A stretch of DNA of 64,000 nt from Nelumbo lutea. Its lineage: Eukaryota > Streptophyta > Magnoliopsida > Proteales > Nelumbonaceae. Positions 31,260 through 44,430 of this stretch are shown piece by piece (within the stretch, counting starts at the first letter, position 1; each line of letters starts with the position of its first letter). Made by a program: the position numbers and the translations under genes. The stretch lies in the NCBI GenBank assembly GCA_022828595.1, contig JAKGHH010000005.1, positions 62,925,655 to 62,989,654 of the forward strand, written 5' to 3'. Below the pieces are notes generated by a model. The model was given only the letters and a program-made list of their open reading frames with translations. It did not search any database and was not told the origin of the DNA.

Positions 31260-33611
31260 ACATTTATATTTTTTTATTTTGCACAACACTTGTCAGTCTA
31301 TATTTTTTTTGTTTTGGCCACATGTTTTACAGAACGTTTAGGCATGTTTACATGTTTACTACATGATTTCGTACATTAGGGCCCATTAAACACAGCCCCG
31401 GTGTGAAACAACTGATCCCAAATGGGTTTTTGCCCTATTGAGATTCGGGCTCGTCGATGATACCTCCCTTTACCTCCTGATTTTAGTTCATATTATTTAT
31501 GCAAAAACAGTCGGGTTCGGGTCAAGACCTTGTTCATGACCAACGCTCAGATTTGACTTTGACAAAATTTGAAGCCTAAAGCCGATACAATGTAAAGTGA
31601 GGCTCCAAAAGCCCACCCCCCAAGAGGTGAAACAGGCGTCTCTCAGAACCTTCAGTCTCAGATGAATACAAAACAATGCATCGTCAGGATCACAGAAAAG
31701 ATGTGTGGAAATGCTTCAGCAAACACAATATTATAATGATAATGAGAGGGATGTCTCATGAAAAATGCAATGTAGAGTGGCCCTTTGAATTTTCATATTA
31801 ACCCCTAGAACTGTGTTCACAACAGTGGTGGAAAGATTCCAAATTTCATATTCACACTATGAGCCACTTGAAAGTATGTTTAGAAGTAGAGTAGCTTTCA
31901 TTCAAATTTGCAAATTGGAGGGTTAAAAGTCCCCACCAAAGAGATAAGAGACAAGAATTTATTGAAATGATTGTTGACCTTCCAGCTATATTTTATATCG
32001 TTCATATTGCCACTTATAAGAACTGCATTTCCATTTGTGGATAGGATTCCTTCCTTTTTCTGTTTCTCGTGTCGGTGTATCTTTAAAGACAACGACCGCT
32101 TTATACCAGTGATCATTATTATAATAAATTGGCTGTCTGCGAACATCAGATTCCAAAGAAAGCCGATACACACACAAAAAAAAAAAAAAAGCTAGAACCT
32201 TTATTCCTTGAAAGAACGGTAATAAAGCTATTGCGGATTTAACTTTCTCAATCTCAAGATGAAGATTTACGAGTCATTTCTCCCTAACGAGTATTGTAGC
32301 TCTGATGAATATAGTAAATAGACAAATGAAATAAGTTAGTATCACATCTAATACCCGTTGGTGTGTAGTGTTGTACCCCATTATCAAATTTCTTTATGTG
32401 GGGTTAGTTTAGCCTATCAATTTTGCCAGACAAAAACTGCACCTCGGCAGTCAGCATGCAGTTTCATCACACCTATAAATCAGAAAAAGAGTGGATTACT
32501 AGATGCAAGCTTTCATATTTTGAAAATGAATCTTAGGCTGTGTTTGGTTTGAAGGAAAAAGTAGGGAAAAGGTGTGCAACTCCTGAATTTCACATTAGAA
32601 AGAGTTAAAATAAGATTCACATGATCAGGAGACAATAACAGGTAGAATGGACCATGCTCTTGTACAAAATTAATCCTGCATCCTCTAGAATGAGAGTTAA
32701 AAAACAACATAGCTAAGTTATTTTTCAAAAGCAAGAATTATAGGATAAATAAACCACTCTTTCTGTTGGTTTTTTTTTTCAACTCTTAAACATTTATGTC
32801 CTCTCTTGGGTTTAGTGATTCAAAATTCAAATATATCAAATGCTTAATTGGGACAATAGGATAACTTGGCTCCAAACTCATTCATCTGCTCCTTCCACTC
32901 TAATGTTTCATTGGAACCTAAGCCTAACTTGCTCCAAACTCAATTCTGTCTGCTCCTTCACTCTTAATTATTTTATTATAGTATAAATATCTAGGAAAGA
33001 TAAAACAGCAGGCTGTTCACCAGCCTCTTCACATTTGTAAGCTCATATAATAGTTTACTAGGGACTTGCCACCTTCCTGGGGCACATAAATCCATCAGGA
33101 GGGTTCTCTCCAACTGTCTTGCATAGATTCCGCCATCTTGCAATAGTCAATGTAAACCCACCAAATAAGATTCAGAAGAAATTCTTGTGCCAATAAAGAC
33201 TGACATGATAATCCTAATCCTTGAACAGAAAGAAAAACAACCTTCTTAAAAATTATGTAACAATTTTCTTGCTGAAAAAAAAAAAGTATATATATTCTCT
33301 AATTTTAGCATTACAAAGCCAAAAAGAGATTTTATCCAACTAATTTTAAAACTCAAGCTATCCACCCCCCCCCCCCCAAAAAAAAAAAAGTTTAAACAAA
33401 ATGCTGAACTTGTACAGGTCATTGTGCGTTGTTTCCAAATATCAGAAGGAAAGAGCACATGATATCTCTCCAAACCACTTCTTGATAAAAATAAAAATGG
33501 CAGAAAATAATAAAATAAACTGGTGAAGTAAATATGCCCAACCTAAATGCCATGCCTGTTAATTTACAATTGAACATATTCTAAAAGGGAAAAAAACAAC
33601 ATTACCATAAA
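31260..33611. other. Gene-free spacer
   Basis: No domain-bearing ORF. The segment from 32529 starts GGCTGTGTTTGGTTTGAAGG and continues GAAAAAGTAGGGAAAAGG; an inverted relative ends at about 45037, so it belongs to a small dispersed family. A run of 13 C followed by 12 A lies at 33365-33389. Confidence 0.4.
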
Positions 33612-34019
33612 ATTAGGGGGTAGTCATATTGGACTGGATTTTGGTCCAATCCGACCCAGTTCCAATGTGAGTCCATTATTAAATGGAACCAGGATCCAAG
33701 TCCAATCCAATGAATGGTTTTGGACCAATTTGGACCGGTCCAATTGAATGTCTGGGGACCGTTTTCAATCTTGTTCAAATTCATTTTGATTTACTATTGG
33801 TTTCAACCCAAACCCGGTCCATTGGCACATTATATTCTTATCTTATATCAATGGGACCAGATATTGACTTAATCCAACCTGATCCAAATATAAATTTGGT
33901 TTACGGACGGGCCAAAAGTCCAATCCAATCTTAATTAAATATTTTTGGACCGGATATGGTCCAATCCAATATATCTTGTTGGTCCATCCAATCCAAAACC
34001 GGTTCCATTGGTACCCTTA
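33612..34019. mobile_element. Probable non-autonomous hAT-type element, 408 bp
   Basis: A perfect 8-bp flanking repeat ACCATAAA occurs at 33604-33611 and 34020-34027. The ends ATTAGGGGGTAGTC and GGTACCCTTA are only roughly inverted. The interior is built of many copies of the words GGACCGG / CCAATCC, so ORFs across it are repetitive. Superfamily by target-duplication length and end style only. Confidence 0.6.
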
Positions 34020-34027
34020 ACCATAAA

Positions 34028-34856
34028 TAAGAAGTTATGCAGGGGATGTAAATGGTTTTGTTTTTCTAAAACAAAAACAACTGCCCCATTGTCAGCAAAA
34101 CAATACATTTATGCTGATGTATGCAGCTGTTTTTTATTTTTTAGAAAAAAAAAAAAGCATATACATTGGTGAAATACCCACTTAGGTTTTCCACCAGACT
34201 GTTTTGTATTTTATATTTTAATAGATATTTATATTTTTTCTTGAAATAGCCTATATTTCAATCAGAAGAAAGAGAACTTTTGTCCTTAATTGGTGCCAGA
34301 TATAAAGAGAAAATCTTTAGCACGTGAAGGATCAAAAAATGCCAATTTTCTTTTCTGATATGTCATAATGCTGCCACCTGGAAAATATGTTAGGAAATGA
34401 AACTTTAAATTGCATTATTGTAAATCTAAAGCAATTTTCCAGATCAAATCTCCTAGTATTCAAAAACATGCCATCCACTTCCAATGATATGGAAGATTTG
34501 AAAACTAATATAAATATACCCAAAGAGTTGATGATTTAACTCAACTACCAAACATTTGTTCTTTCCTGACAATCTTTCTTGAATTGCTGAGAAATGAGTA
34601 AGAAGAGAGCTGAAAATCTAGGGACATATAAACTTACAAAAGGTAATTTTGCAAATTCCAGCAGCTATTTGCATGTAAAAACCTTGGTTAAACTGTCCAA
34701 GAAAATGTTATGGATATTACACGAAATTTTAACACTATCAAGGTGGCATTACAACTACTCCATACTGACCATCCACAGAAATTGTATTTGCCAACCAATA
34801 GAAATTGGTATAAGGAAGCAGCAGAGTTTAATAGTTGCAACTTGTAAAAGCAATGG
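34028..34856. other. Gene-free spacer up to the gap
   Basis: No recognisable gene. Sequence before the gap does not match the copia A LTR, so the true left end of copia A lies inside the gap. Confidence 0.4.
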
Positions 34857-34956
34857 NNNNNNNNNNNNNNNNNNNNNNNNNNNNNNNNNNNNNNNNNNNN
34901 NNNNNNNNNNNNNNNNNNNNNNNNNNNNNNNNNNNNNNNNNNNNNNNNNNNNNNNN
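34857..34956. other. Assembly gap, 100 N
   Basis: Exactly 100 N, the usual placeholder for a gap of unknown size. By comparison with the intact LTR at 42172-44137, about 0.8 kb of the copia A 3' LTR is missing here. Confidence 0.97.
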
Positions 34957-36233
34957 TTTGCCCATAATTAACTAATTAAATAGAATTCCTAGTTCGAAAA
35001 AAATTTAACTAGTGCTTCAGCCTAATCTCTTCCTAATGCTGTCCTATTTGGGCTTCCTCGCATGGCATGTGAGTCCCGCGAAGGGCATTTATCTTACACA
35101 TCAGCCAATAGGGTCGGCCCAGCTCTTTGTTACAAGCACCTGGCCGAATATCGCCCAAAACTAATTGAAATGAACAGTGCACCCCTGAAAACCCATCAAA
35201 TGGGCTCTATGGCCCCAACACTTACCCTAAAATTGGAAAATCCCTGGGCCAAACCACCCTCCTGTAACACCCAAAAATTGGACTGTGTGCAGATGCAAGA
35301 AAATTAGCCCATCAGGTATTACTCTTCAATGGTTCTAAACTCTTTACATATAAAACTCCTAGCACCCCATAATTGAAGCATAAACTGCCCAAACAAGAGA
35401 GGACCTCTCCCTCGGCTGCAAGGCAAACAGTGTTGCACTCTCAACGTATATGGATCCCCGGGAATTAAAACCTTCTTGCAAACATTTTAGAAACCATAAT
35501 ATATATACTTTCATAACTCATATAAAATATTATTGTGCAAAACAAATCCTCAACAGTTGAAATCGGTTGCCGGCAGTCTTGGTTTCCATCAGTGAGAGTT
35601 GCATCCCCGATCATTTACCCTTTGCCTGACAAATGGAAGGCGTGACCGCTTGTCACTATGACCTCACCCACTTATGGATGAATTCTCACACTGTTCCCCA
35701 CAATTATCACCACCATGGTTGTTTTGACCCCTGCTAAGGATCTCACTAATTGGTACATTCAAAGACAGTCCCAATCCAACACCTAGTGCAGTAATCATAA
35801 AAATCGAGTTTAGGGGTACGGGTTGTATCTTTCCCCGTTTGCACCATCAAGCTCCAATGTCCATGTAGCAATATTGGAAATCATTGGTCTAGTTGATAGA
35901 TTCAATTAATACCGTAAAACCCCCAAAGACTTTCCCATAGGGCCTTTAGGAAGTCCCTCGACCCAAGGTAGCTAAGACAGGCCCACCGCAACTGACTAGG
36001 TGGCACAACAGTGTCAGCCTTATCAGGATAGTTCTCCCCAGACCGACCCACTGGCTGTGAACCATTCTAAAACTAACACGAGTCTCATTAAGTGTCCAGT
36101 TTAAGGGTATTACACAAAAACATAACCAAGGGACCACATGAAAATCAAATATGCAAACTTTTATTTCATTTACAATAAACTCATAAAGTACATCATTCTA
36201 ATCGAAGCTAAGAGCATACAAAACTGTCTAACA
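34957..36233 (-). repeat. 3' LTR of copia A (partial)
   Basis: Matches the 42172-44137 LTR from about its position 840 to the end (TGTTAGACAG on the minus strand). Extra single bases occur every 20-40 bp compared with all three other LTR copies in the window. Confidence 0.85.
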
Positions 36234-36247
36234 GCTCCCACTTGCAC

Positions 36248-39200
36248 TTAGCGTCCAATCAGGTACAAAACCGGAGTCCCATGCTTTCCATGCTGTTTCT
36301 CAAACACTTTCTGTTGAATGTGGCTTTGTAAGCTATTATGGAAGCCAGCCTTTCAGACTTACATTTTCCATGACCACTGACGGTCTGACCTTAAAGCTGA
36401 AGTCAGTGGACGTCCCCCTCTACCATATAATCCTACCTCTGCAGTACGTTCCAACCAACCCGTTGGCTGACTAACCCTCTCGAGTCTGCTTCGACCTCGA
36501 GTGGGCTCGTGGCTCCTTAGCCTGAGCCAATGGCTCCAATGTGTGTCACACCCCACACCCCATGGGATGGGTTATGTACGGAACGGAACTACTCACCAAC
36601 TCGCCGTGACACGAACTTCTTCACTCCACATGGCCTTCTTTGGCAGCGCTCCAAACTTGCGGCAATGTACTCACCGCCTCAGGTCGTGGAGTCTACTAAT
36701 GGACCCCATAATGATCCTTTCCTGCCAGCAAACAGCACATTATCCTATCGTGAAAAAATATACAGATCGTATGACTTTCTGTCATTCTGGATCCGACTGG
36801 AAATCGGCATCTATATACCCCTTGGATCTGTAGTGAAAAGCTACCGTCGAAATACTAAACGGACAAAACTCTTTTGTCCGTTACGAAGAATGATGGTACT
36901 TATAATATGTTTTTCACAGTTAGTCCAATGCTCCTGCCCTCGGCTTGCCATGAAATCTGCAATTACTACACTCACTGCTCTGAGCACCACCTTAGACGAG
37001 TGCACAGGCATGGGACATGATGCTCCCTACGGCAGAGGGCATAGGGAACGTCTTTCATGCCATTACCAATCTCTCTCAGAAGTCTTGGGAAATAGTAGAC
37101 TATATACTTCTTTGGAGAGTAGTAACGTGCCGTGCCTGAACAAAAAAAAAGGAAACATTGTCCTTTCGTTGGAGACTTTTGCCATGTTGTATCTTCTAAC
37201 TATGTTTATTCAATGTAAACAAGATTGCACTCATAATCTCTAATGTATTTTTGGCCACATTCGATCTATCTCTATAGAGTCGAAGGACCCCAGTAATATA
37301 AGGCGGTCTTCTCCAAGCCATCTTTCATGTGGAATTGCTGTGGAAAGCCATGACTTTCACCCCGTAGTCTAACATATCCTGACATCATATCGCAATGTAG
37401 GTAGAAAGCTATCTCACAAACAGAACCAAGAAGGTAACCTTATCTCCACATTATTTTCCTGTAGACACAGGGTTCAAGCCGGATTCTGCTCGAAGGTCAA
37501 ACGATTTGACAGCAGAGTTTTAAAATCGGATGTTTCTCAATTTCTAGAAGCTTGCTTAAGTCCATTAAATTTGGATCTATTAAGTCTTACAGTACCCAAT
37601 GTTTTCCGGAACCGGTGCAGCAATGAAGCCTTGCAGCTCAGCATGCATATAGAAATCTTCAGTAAGATCTTCATTCAGGAATGTAGTTTTGACATCCGAT
37701 CTGCTACAACATCATCATAAATTCATTGGTATGCTGCTACAGCTAGTAGGATACTGAATGGATTTTAGCATTGCCAATAGGCAAATAAGCTTTCCTCATA
37801 GGTCGATGCCCTATTTCTAAGTTGGTTACCCTTTCGCCACCAGACGAAGTTTTGAATAGGTCTCAACCATTCCATCGTGGCCCTTTTCCTCTAGTAAATC
37901 CATTTGCAACTCGACTAACTTATACCCTAGAGGGCGGATTCTACTAGAGTCCAGACTTATTGGATCTCCATTGAGTCCATTCTCTGCTCTCATCGGCCTC
38001 CACCGCACTTTTGGGAATCTATGTCCAACATAGCTTCCGCGTAAGCTCACGGGATCCTCCTCACTTAGTCAAGGTGTCCACCAGGTAACTATCCTGGTCA
38101 TAACCATAATGACATGGTGGCCTGGATACCGCCGAGTGGATCTTCTAGGTTAGGGTCAACTACCTGGAACTTTGTAGGGACATCTCCCACTGCTCTCTGA
38201 GTCTCTCCTCCAATACAAGAACAACTTAGATCAATGATTGGTGTCCAGAGAGTGTAAAGTACGATTTCCAAGAATTGCGCAGTTTCCGACTGCGAGAACA
38301 CTTTCTGCTCACTTGGGTCATAGAATAGGTAACCTACAGAAAACTTTTGGGTAGCCTATAAATACGGCTCAACGGCTGGTCCATTAGGATTCCAACTTGT
38401 CTGCACTCGTTTCTCTTTAACGTGTGCTGGACAAAACCCCAAATCTTCAAGTGTCTGACACTTGGTTTCTTTCCGGTCCAAAGTTCACATGGAGTATTCG
38501 GAACCGATTTGGTTGGAACCCAATTCAGCATGTAAATCGCAGTCTCTAATACATAACCCCAAAAGGATGTGGGTAACTCTGAGTGTATGAGAAGTGACCA
38601 GACCATATCTAATAAGGTCCTATTCCTCCTCTCTGAAACACCATTAAGTTGTGGTGTAGCAGGAGGAGCTAATTGTGATACTATCCCTTTTTCTTTTAAG
38701 TAGTCCCTGAATTCGTCAGAGAGATACTCGCCACCTTGATCTGATCGAAGGGCTTTAATTTCTCACCCTAACTGTTTCTCGACCTCTTGTCTAAACTCTT
38801 TGAGCTTTTTAAAGGATTCAGACTTGCGTCTCATTAGGTACACGTAATCATATCGTGAAAAATCATATGTGAAGGTGATGAATTAAACGTGTTGATTCCG
38901 GGTCCTAACACTCAGGTGACCAAATCCATCAGTATGTATTAGGTCAAGTGTGCTCGTACATCTTTCAGGCTTACCGTTAAATGGCTGTTTCGTCATCTTG
39001 CCTTGTAGGCAAAAGCTCACAGGTGGGAAGATCTTCTACAGTTAGAAAATCCAAAGGACCAACCTTGTGATTTGGTCAACACCGATGTGGCCAAGGTCGG
39101 TAATGCCACAGACACGTGGGATTAACGGTATCATGGGCTCTCTTCTTGGGGATTTCAGCCGACGTAGTTTCGGTTATGTTAGTTTCTAGAGAAAGGATGT

Positions 39201-40379
39201 AGAACATAGAGACCGTTCTCCAGTTCCCGTATGCGATGAAATCTGTTGTTTCTTTTAATAGTAAGTGTATTACTAAAGAAGACAGAATAACCATCTGCAC
39301 ACAGTTTCTGAGATAGAAATCAAATTTCTCCTTAAATTTTGTACATAAAGACAATCTTTCAGTACAATTGTTCCTTCTCTAAAGAATAACTCCACGGTTC
39401 CTATGGCCGCGGCATCAACAGTTTGCATTAGTCCCCAAGTAGAGTGTGACTTCTCCTTCACTCAGCCTTCTGCTCACCTTGAACCCCTGCAGTGAGTTAC
39501 ACGCATGAGTTGAAGCCCCAGAGTCCAATACACCAGGACGCAGAAGCCCTATCACCCGGAGTCAATACCCCGGAATCATACACCAGTGAAGTTACTTATA
39601 TGGATTCCAGGTAGGCAGGATAGTTCCTTTTCCAGTGGCCGGTCTTCTTGCAGAAAGTGACAGACATTCAATGCTTTGTCTTTCTTCTACTTCTCGCCCT
39701 TAGTGGCTTTCTTCTGAGGCTTCTTTGCCTTCCTCTTTCTCTTGCCTGTCTTGCTAGCTTCAACAAGCATAGCTACGGGCTCATCCTTTTTAATCATTTC
39801 TTCAGCTCTTTACAACATATTGCTGAGCTCTTGCAGGCTGACATTCAGCTTGTTCATGTTATAGTTCATGATGAACGGATTAAAGGAATGAGGCAAAGAA
39901 TTAAGGATAACATCTATCTGGGTCGCAAGGCCAGCCTGGATCCAAGAGCCTCTAGTTCATTGATGTATCCCATCATCCGAAGACAATGGTCGTGAACTTG
40001 TTGGCCCTTGGTCATTTGTACGGTTATGAACTATTTCAAGACCTTTTGTCGAGCAGATCGATTATGCTCTTCATACATCGTCCTGAGACTGTCCAATATG
40101 TCTTTGGCTAGTTCGATCTGATCGACTGCCTCTGTATTAGGTTATCTAGGAGGCAATGAAGTAACATCGGGCAAGGGAGTTCTTCTCCTCCCATTCCTGA
40201 TAGTCTCCCCTTCGGGCCTCGAAGCCCTATCACCGGGACGCTCCGGGGCAGGATTCTTTGCCACTTTGTCTAACTTTTCAAAAACTAGGACCAGCATAAA
40301 GGTTCCTGTACCAGTCGGCATAGTTTGGGCCCTTCAACTTGTTGTCATCAAGTAATTTTGCAAATGATCTGTTTGCCAT
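36248..40379 (-). pseudogene. Copia A gag-pol polyprotein, broken
   Basis: Order on the minus strand: Gag start at 40379 (MANRSFAKL, as in copia B); zinc-knuckle zone near 39640; protease and GAG-pre-integrase around 39354-39076 (NITETTSAEIPKKRAHDTVN); integrase C-terminal part at 38606-38334 ([20 protein letters not shown]); reverse transcriptase and RNase H from about 38200 down to the stop near 36248. Every domain is broken by frameshifts, and the RT/RNase H half is scrambled by frequent one-base insertions. A 237-codon frame on the opposite strand (36530-37243) is only an antisense shadow. Not functional as read. Confidence 0.8.
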
Positions 40380-42158
40380 TTTCTGATAAAAGAGCAAACA
40401 TCAGTCACAACCATATTTGATTCATGTTCATTTCATAGATATGGATTTTAATCTACATTCCATTCCATTATTCATCTCTGAGATTTCCTTCCTTTCTCAG
40501 TGACGGAAACTACGGGTTGTCTCTGGAAATGTGGGAAATCACATAGGGTGCATGGAGCCAACTATTTCAGCTACATAACCCCATCACCATTCTGTGAAGG
40601 ATCATATCCACTCATCATCTGAGTTTTCCCTTTGCCTCTGTCAGACAAGGTTCAAGAGCCCTTTTCAGGTAAACCTTCTGTCCAGTAAGTGCTTACCCAT
40701 CATATTCATGAACGCCAAGGTACCATGAGAGAGTTCCCATTTTCTGGTGAAGCCCCTCCCACATCGGTCTATGACGCCCCTATCATCTTACAAAACACTA
40801 AGACAAGCCCAACAGCAAATGGATAGCCCATTTTCTGGTGTGTTTCCTCATTACTGAAGGACCCATCCTCATGCTAATGATGGAAGGCCTTTAGAGAGTT
40901 CATCATATGAATCTCCCTATCACATGCACTCATATTAGCTGGAGGGAACAGTTAATTACGCCCTAGTTTGATTTAGGTCAAACCAAAGTGGCTCCCACTG
41001 ACTTTCATAAAGTCAGATTTCGGTGGGCCTTAATCGGCTAGGGTTCCGCACGTAACCTCTTGATGAGGTGTGGGGCCCACCACTGAGGGAGGTCATCCAA
41101 TGACCAAAAGGGACACCATGGCAATGATGTGCATTCAGCCATGGTGTGCGCAAGAGCCACTGTCGATTGAGCATGGGCCAAGCACTTATGGCCCATGTAC
41201 GTAGCACATCACACATCCATACATCTCATGCAGGGATAAATTGATCCAATCAATTAATCATCTATAAGGCCCATTTGAAGCCCATTTTAAATCCATAATA
41301 TTAACCATTAATATTATCTAGGTATATGGGTCAAATGGTTAAGCCCATATAGCTTTAAGTGTTAAGTGGGCTTTTAGCAGTTTTAACTATTTAAAACTGG
41401 GCCTTTACAGGTTGGGCCGAATTAACCATTTAATTAACTATGAATCCTTAGGCCCATTAGTGGGAAACTTAGGGCTGACTTTCAGCCTTGATTAAACCCT
41501 AGATTCAGTCCAAACAGTTTGAACCAATCTTGGTTCAAATGGGTCTAAGGTTTGATCTTTAACTAAATCTTTAATTCAAGAAAATAATCTGAAATTAAAT
41601 ACTGGTAAAGGAAAATCAAGAATCAGTCAAACAGGGCTGTTCGCACAATCCATCCTGCAAAACAGAGGTTAGATCACAGTTTGTAGTTTCATAAACTGCA
41701 AATCACAGATTGTAATTCTCCCATAAATCTCCTTCTCTGTGAAATCTCCTTTTCTGCACCACCATCTTCGATCCAAAATTAAAAATAAATAGAAATCCTA
41801 TTTCTATTAATGATTACATCAAATTGAATACCTATACATTCAGTTTTAAATTATTAAAAAAAAGTATTTTACAGACCAAATGTAATAAAGCAATCCAAAA
41901 TCTGCAAAATCGCAGGTTCCCTGCGCTATTCAAAGATTTCGATCTCCTCTTGTACAAACAACCCATAAATCAAGAAAATCATAAAGAACAGTTCTAAATA
42001 ATAATCAGATTTATATAAAGTTAATTTCAGATTATTCGCCCATTAATTTTGGGAACAAATTTCCCAAAACCCATATCTGGCGCAAATCGGGTAGAATGTC
42101 GTCTGCCCATTTGCGCAAGTTCAGATCTGAAACAAATTGGTTCAAAATTTGAACCACG

Positions 42159-42170
42159 GCTCTGATACCA
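42159..42170 (-). other. Primer-binding site of copia A
   Basis: TGGTATCAGAGC on the minus strand, the standard initiator tRNA-Met complement of plant copia elements, one base from the LTR end. Confidence 0.9.
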
Positions 42171-42171
42171 C

Positions 42172-44137
42172 TGAAGGGATGAGAGATCCATCGTATGGAC
42201 GCCCAAAGATTGCGGTATAAGAGGGGCGAATTTCAAAAAAACATTTTTCTCTCCCTTCAAACTGGGAATCGCATTCCCTATTTAGAAAATCATATTTTCA
42301 AGGATCGTTCTTGAACCTTAAACTGAACCAGATCTAAACCAAAAGGAGTAGGAGAGGATTATACCTGATATGGAGAAACAATATCCCCCAACGAAGGTGT
42401 TCACGCCCAAGGAAGGCTCCAAAGACTGCTCCCACTGAAGATGGCGCAGTGCAGCATGGAGCAGAATCAGCAGTGTTCTTTTCCAAGAACTCTGTCCTTC
42501 GCAAGAAACGCAGGATGTCATGTGAGCACAGCTTCCTATCAATTCTTTCTCAACAAATGATGTCAAGATCAAATCTTGACTTCTCACACAACTGGAGATC
42601 GAACTGGCAAACAGGGCAGCAAGAACAGGGAGGCGGCAAGAAAGAATTCTGCAGGGTTGCTTAATTCTTTATTTCTTGATTTCAGCACTGAAGAGGATCT
42701 GAATGAATTGTCTTCTAAAAGCTGCCACCCCCTCCTTCTTTTGTTAACCTAAAAGATCAGCTCCTAATCCAATTAGGAGCTTGCTTATCCAAATCTTATT
42801 TGGATCAAAACATCTCTTTAGGTGATAAGGATTAACCCCTATCTTATCTGTAGATTAGATTAGCTTTCTCCTAATCTCATTAGGAGGTTTCTAGATCTGA
42901 ATCACATTAACTAATTAAATAGCCTATCCTATCTGCTAATCTCTGAGAGGTTAGGGTCAAAACCCTATCCTATCTGCTAATCCATCTCAGAATTTGCCCC
43001 ATATTTAACTAATTAAATAGCCTAGTTTGAAATGGGCTTTAGGCCCATTAAGCTTATGTGCTCACTTAACCTTCCTAACTTCTGCCTACTTGGGCTTTCA
43101 TGTATGGCGTGGGACCCAAGCATTGATCTATACATCAGCCACATGGGTTCGGCCTAGCCTTTGTTACAAGGCCTGGCCGAATACACTGCTATGAACAGTG
43201 CACCCCCTGAAACCCATCAAATGGGCCTTATAGGCCCAACACTTACCCTAAGTTGTCCTTGGGCCTAGCCACCTTGTAACACCCAGGGACTGTGGGTAGG
43301 ATGCAAGATTTTCCCATCAGGTATTATCCTCAATGGTCTTACACTTAACCTCTCAGCCCATAATGATCATACACTGCCCAACAAGAGAGGACCTCTCCCT
43401 TGGCTGCAAGAAACAATGTTGCACTCTCTACTGATGTGGATCCCAGGAATTAAAACCTTCTTGCAAACATTTTAGAAACCATAATATATATACTTTTATA
43501 TCTCATATAAAATATACTTTGCAAAACAAATCTCAACGGTTGAAATCGGTTGTCGCAGTCTTGGTTCCATTAGTGAGAGTGCATCCCCGATCATTACCTT
43601 TGTCCGACAAAGGGGCTGATCCAGTCACTATGATCATCCACTCAGATGAATTCTTAGACAGTCCCAACATACCCAAGTTTTGACCTCCGCTAAGGATCAC
43701 ACTGATTGGTACATCAAAGATATCCCAATCCGACACCTAGTGCAGTATCATAATCGAGTCTAGGGTCGGGTGTAACTTTTAGTTTTGCCCATCAATCTCC
43801 AAGGTCCCGGGCAATACTGGAAATCTGGTCCAGTTCATAGATTCAATTAATCCTACACTGTATGTGCTAGGGTCTCACCCTGGCAGCTGAGACAGGCCAC
43901 CCCAACCGACTTGGTGGCACAATAGTGTCAGCCTTATCAGGATAGGTCTCCCTAGATCGACCCACTGGCTGTGAACATTCTAAACTAACACGAGTCTCAT
44001 TAAGTGTCAAGTTTAAAGGTATTACACAGAAACTTACCACGTGAACATGAATCAAATATGCACTTTTATTCATTTATAATAAACTCATAAAGTATATCAT
44101 TCTGATTGAAGCTAAGGGCATACAAAACTGTCTAACA
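42172..44137 (-). repeat. 5' LTR of copia A
   Basis: 1966 bp. On the minus strand it begins TGTTAGACAGTTTTG and ends CTCTCATCCCTTCA. It is colinear with the two copia B LTRs, with scattered substitutions and small indels. The TATA region seen in B (TTATAAAAGG) is altered here. Confidence 0.9.
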
Positions 44138-44430
44138 GTGTCATCAATAGATGTGCAATGAACAACAAATGAAGGAGAAGATGAGGATGTGGAGTAGAGA
44201 AAAAATTGTTTCGTGGAAGGTAACGTCAAGACTTGTGACGTTAAGATGCACTCTCCCCAAAAAATTAATTGGTAAATGGGACTAAAAATGAAGGGTGAGG
44301 GCAATATTGAGGAGGTGGCAGTGTTTCGTTCAAGCACCCCATTTTGTTGAGGGATGGTGATGCAAGTATGTTGTTGTACAGTTCCATGGGCAGAAAAGAA
44401 AGATTGCAAACCATTAGAGAAATCCAGACT
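44138..44430 (-). pseudogene. Fragment of an older copia integrase
   Basis: The minus strand encodes LQSFFSAHGTVQQHTC and then PQQNGVLERN, the C-terminal part of the integrase catalytic core including its glutamate (NGVLE), and then LIFWGECIL. It abuts the copia A LTR and is too diverged to be part of copia A, so A probably inserted into or beside an older copia remnant. Confidence 0.65.

Larger units (their letters stand above)
34957..44137 (-). mobile_element. Ty1/copia retrotransposon A, truncated by the gap
   Basis: Minus-strand copia element. Its 5' LTR is 42172-44137, its primer site 42159-42170, its decayed gag-pol 36248-40379, its polypurine tract 36234-36245, and its partial 3' LTR 34957-36233. 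It is the same family as copia B (53093-62447), with colinear structure and ends. The 5-bp sequence after the 5' LTR is GTGTC; the partner copy is hidden by the gap. The left part, up to about 38460, contains many single-base insertions relative to B. Confidence 0.88.

Noticed and set aside
34594..34971. 125-codon ORF crossing the gap
   Set aside because: It includes the N run as unknown residues and has no recognisable sequence on either side.
36530..37243. 237-codon plus-strand ORF, the longest outside the copia frames
   Set aside because: It is antisense to the RT/RNase H region of copia A, which lies on the minus strand and aligns with copia B. The open frame is a by-product of inserted bases.
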